A stretch of DNA of 64,000 bases from Atopobiaceae bacterium (GTDB lineage Bacteria > Actinomycetota > Coriobacteriia > Coriobacteriales > Atopobiaceae). Location of the stretch: NCBI GenBank assembly GCA_022655215.1, contig JALCUE010000002.1, forward strand, positions 124,001 to 188,000. The letters run 5' to 3'. The notes beneath the pieces are model-generated. The model had not been told where the DNA came from, searched no databases, and was given only the letters and a program-made list of their open reading frames with translations. The position numbers and the translations under genes were made by a program. Shown here piece after piece: positions 61,754-64,000 of the stretch (position 1 is its first letter; the number at the start of each line of letters is the position of its first letter).

Positions 61754-64000
61754 TCATGATGTCGTCGACCCCTTCGCCTGGACGGCCAGGGACTTCGAGA
61801 GCACCTGGCCCGCCAGCTCGGCGGCGAGACCCTCGATGTCCGCCCCATCGCCCTCGACGCAGACGGATATCGCGAGGGTGGGGGAGTCGTACGGCGCGAA
61901 GCCGATGAAGAGCGAGTTGATGGTGTCGGACGAGACCTGCGCGGTGCCGGTCTTGCCCGCGACCTTGGTGCCCGAGACCCTGGCGGCCGTGCCGGTGCCC
62001 GATTGGACGCACTCGAGCATGGCCTCCTTGACCTGGTCGGCGGTGCTGGAGGAGACGGCCTGTCCGAGCGAGCGCGGCGAAGTGGTCGAGGTGGTGGCGC
62101 CCTCGGGCGAGAGCACGTGGTCGACCACGTAGGGGTTCATGGCGACGCCGCCGTTCGCGATGGCCGCCGCGGTCACGGCGTTCTCCATCACGGTGGTCTG
62201 CGGGCCGGCCGGGCTGCTGTGCTCGCCCACGGGCTGCCCGCAACCCGCCCATGCCGTCTCCCACTCGGTCATCTCGCCGGCGTCAGGCATGAGGGAGTTC
62301 ACGCACGAGAAGTCCTGTCCGAGCTTGGTGCCATAGCCGAACGCCTTGGCATAGCTCACGAGCTGGGAGGAGCCCACGCTCGTGGCAAGGGGCGCGAACA
62401 CGGTGTTGGCTGAGTATGCGAGGGCATCCCTCAGGGAGAGCGTGCCGAAGTCCTTGTTCTTGTCGTTCGTCACGGTGGCGTTGCCGATCTCCATGGAGGC
62501 CGGCGCGTCGTAGGTGGAGTCGAGCGTGGCGATGTTCGAGTCGAGAGCCGCCGCGAGCGTGATCACCTTGAAGGTCGAACCCGGTGCATAGAGCGACTGG
62601 GTCGAACGGTCGACGAGGTTGCCGCCGGACGTCCCGCTCGAGATGATGTCGCCGATCTGGTCATAGGAGTAGGTGGGTGACGAGGCCTTGGCGAGGACCG
62701 CGCCCGTGGACGGGTCGAGCACCACGATGGCCCCCGTGTACCCCTCGAGGGCGTCCTCGCATGCCTGCTGGATCCCGGAGTTCAGGGTGAGGACGACGCT
62801 GGATCCCGGTTGCTCGACTCCCGCCAACGAATACAGGGCGTTCTGCCACGTCGAGTAGTCGGCGTGTCCCGTGAGGGTGTCGTTCATGGTGGACTCCACG
62901 CCCGTGGTCCCGTACTGGGTGGAGAGGTACCCCACGGTATGGGATGCGAGCGAGCCCTCGGGATAGGTGCGCACATAGGTGCCGTCCGCCTGCTTGACGG
63001 ATTCGGCCAGGGTCTTGCCGTCCGAGGTGATGATGGCACCGCGCTGGACGTATGCGCTCTTGGCGATGGTGTGGTTGTTGTTCGACATGCTCTGGTAGTC
63101 GGAGGCCTTGAACACCTGTATGTAGGTGAGGTTGGCGATGAGGGCCGCGAAGAGGATGGCGAAGAAGGTCACGAGGATGGTGAGGCGACGGCCCAGCGCG
63201 ACGCGACCGAGGACCCCGGACTCGGGCGTGTTGAGCCCGAAGTGACCCTTGGCGTGCGCCCCTTGGACCACAGGCGTCATCCTGCTGCCGTCGGCGCTCA
63301 TGGCCATGGCGCGGTCGGTGCCGGTGCCCGTCCCGTCCATGATGGCGCCACGTCCCGTGGCCTGGTCCCCCGCGCGGAGGAGAAGGCCGACGATCATGAA
63401 GCTCGAGAGCAGGGAGCTGCCTCCCTGGCTCATGAACGGAAGCGTGACGCCGGTGAGGGGCAGGAGTCGTGTGACGCCGGCCACGATGAGGAAGGCCTGG
63501 AACGAGATGGACGCGGTGAGGCCCACGCTGGTGAACGCGGCCATGTCGGACTTCGCCCTCGCCGCGGTGGTGAAGCCCCTCACCGCGAAGAGCACGAAGA
63601 GGATGAGCACGGCGCTTGCGCCGAGCAGACCCATCTCCTCGCCGATGGCGGAGAAGATGAAGTCGCTCTCGACCACGGGGATGAGGGTGCACATGCCCTT
63701 GCCGATCCCGGTGCCGACGAGTCCTCCGTCGGCGAGCGAGAAGAGCGACTGCACGATCTGGAGGCCCGAGCCGGAGGCGTCCGCGAACGGGTCGAGCCAT
63801 ATCTGGACGCGGGTGCGGACGTGGGAGAAGAAGTGATAGCAGAACACCGCGCCTATCGCGAGCAGCAGCAGGCTCACCAGGACGTAGCTCACGCGTCCCG
63901 TGGCGACGTAGAGCATGATCACGAAGATGGTGAAGAAGAGCAACGCGCTTCCCAGGTCGCGCTCGAAGATGACGACGAGCAGGCTCATGCCCCACATGAC
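61754..64000 (-). CDS. SEDS glycosyltransferase fused to class B PBP (5' end outside window)
   Basis: At least 748 residues in one uninterrupted frame. The first about 210 residues visible are the C-terminal half of a SEDS (FtsW/RodA) protein: '[12 protein letters not shown]', 'VGTGIGKGM', '[17 protein letters not shown]', '[22 protein letters not shown]'. A cytoplasmic linker of about 60 residues follows, then a TM ('[26 protein letters not shown]') and a class B penicillin-binding protein: '[16 protein letters not shown]', SxxK 'APGSTFKVI', SxN 'YSANTVF', 'AGKTGTAQ'. Both peptidoglycan polymerisation and crosslinking would be on one chain. Followed by pknB after 147 bp. Confidence 0.92.
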   Translation of the reverse strand, partial: VMWGMSLLVVIFERDLGSALLFFTIFVIMLYVATGRVSYVLVSLLLLAIGAVFCYHFFSHVRTRVQIWLDPFADASGSGLQIVQSLFSLADGGLVGTGIGKGMCTLIPVVESDFIFSAIGEEMGLLGASAVLILFVLFAVRGFTTAARAKSDMAAFTSVGLTASISFQAFLIVAGVTRLLPLTGVTLPFMSQGGSSLLSSFMIVGLLLRAGDQATGRGAIMDGTGTGTDRAMAMSADGSRMTPVVQGAHAKGHFGLNTPESGVLGRVALGRRLTILVTFFAILFAALIANLTYIQVFKASDYQSMSNNNHTIAKSAYVQRGAIITSDGKTLAESVKQADGTYVRTYPEGSLASHTVGYLSTQYGTTGVESTMNDTLTGHADYSTWQNALYSLAGVEQPGSSVVLTLNSGIQQACEDALEGYTGAIVVLDPSTGAVLAKASSPTYSYDQIGDIISSGTSGGNLVDRSTQSLYAPGSTFKVITLAAALDSNIATLDSTYDAPASMEIGNATVTNDKNKDFGTLSLRDALAYSANTVFAPLATSVGSSQLVSYAKAFGYGTKLGQDFSCVNSLMPDAGEMTEWETAWAGCGQPVGEHSSPAGPQTTVMENAVTAAAIANGGVAMNPYVVDHVLSPEGATTSTTSPRSLGQAVSSSTADQVKEAMLECVQSGTGTAARVSGTKVAGKTGTAQVSSDTINSLFIGFAPYDSPTLAISVCVEGDGADIEGLAAELAGQVLSKSLAVQAKGSTTS

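Overview
The window is a high-GC chromosomal segment centred on a replication origin. Gene content and order point to an actinobacterium of the class Coriobacteriia (Olsenella/Atopobium/Collinsella-like). That assignment is inference from the order gyrA-gyrB-dciA-recF-dnaN-dnaA / rpmH-rnpA-yidD-yidC-jag-rsmG-parA-parB, from low-GC Gram-positive-like traits (class B sortase, PASTA kinase), and from a fused SEDS-PBP protein. Nearly all core genes left of about 21.7 kb are on the minus strand and those from rpmH to parB are on the plus strand, as expected for two diverging replichores.

Layout. 1-6.4 kb: start of purA, dnaB, and the rpsF-ssb-rpsR-(DUF2232)-rplI operon, then a DUF4013-type membrane protein with a (KPED)n tail. 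6.6-11.2 kb: two tRNA-Ser genes, a TRIC-family channel, typA, a tRNA-Ile/tRNA-Ala pair and a DUF151 nuclease. 11.4-20.7 kb: gyrA, gyrB, dciA, recF, dnaN, dnaA. The dnaN-dnaA gap holds AT-rich DNA, a TAG/TAA-type trinucleotide run and several TGTNGAAAA boxes, and is the best oriC candidate. 20.8-21.7 kb: a GHKL ATPase fused to a winged helix, between dnaA and rpmH. 22.0-27.0 kb: rpmH to parB with two parS sites. 27.1-34.2 kb: rlmN, ddl, a DinG-type exonuclease-helicase and a pair of WYL regulators (PafBC-like). 34.5-40.5 kb: a membrane-anchored M28-like protein lacking several catalytic residues, and a sortase coupled to its likely substrate. 40.7-51.4 kb: tRNA-Gly, an M29 aminopeptidase, tRNA-Lys, purB, a TSCPD protein, a Tat-type lipoprotein, a two-component system, purC and a half-length PurL-like protein, ending in tRNA-Arg(CCT).

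From 51.4 to 58.4 kb a 6.9-kb integrative element sits in the 3' half of tRNA-Arg. It has a 59-bp direct repeat at its ends, a tyrosine integrase, paired candidate integrase arm sites, two HTH regulators, an excisionase-like HTH, a winged-helix/DnaB-like ATPase replication pair, an unrecognised 245-residue protein and a ribbon-helix-helix-like protein. No relaxase, FtsK-like, capsid or terminase gene is visible, so it looks like a small phage satellite or an integrative mobilizable/plasmid-like element. Beyond it are an acyltransferase, a PASTA kinase and, running off the right edge, one polypeptide joining a SEDS glycosyltransferase to a class B penicillin-binding protein.

Functionally the window covers replication initiation and segregation, translation, purine synthesis, cell-wall synthesis with its Ser/Thr-kinase control, and a likely DNA-damage module. 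The oriC-proximal 9 kb is visibly lower in GC and richer in AGG/AGA arginine codons than its flanks.
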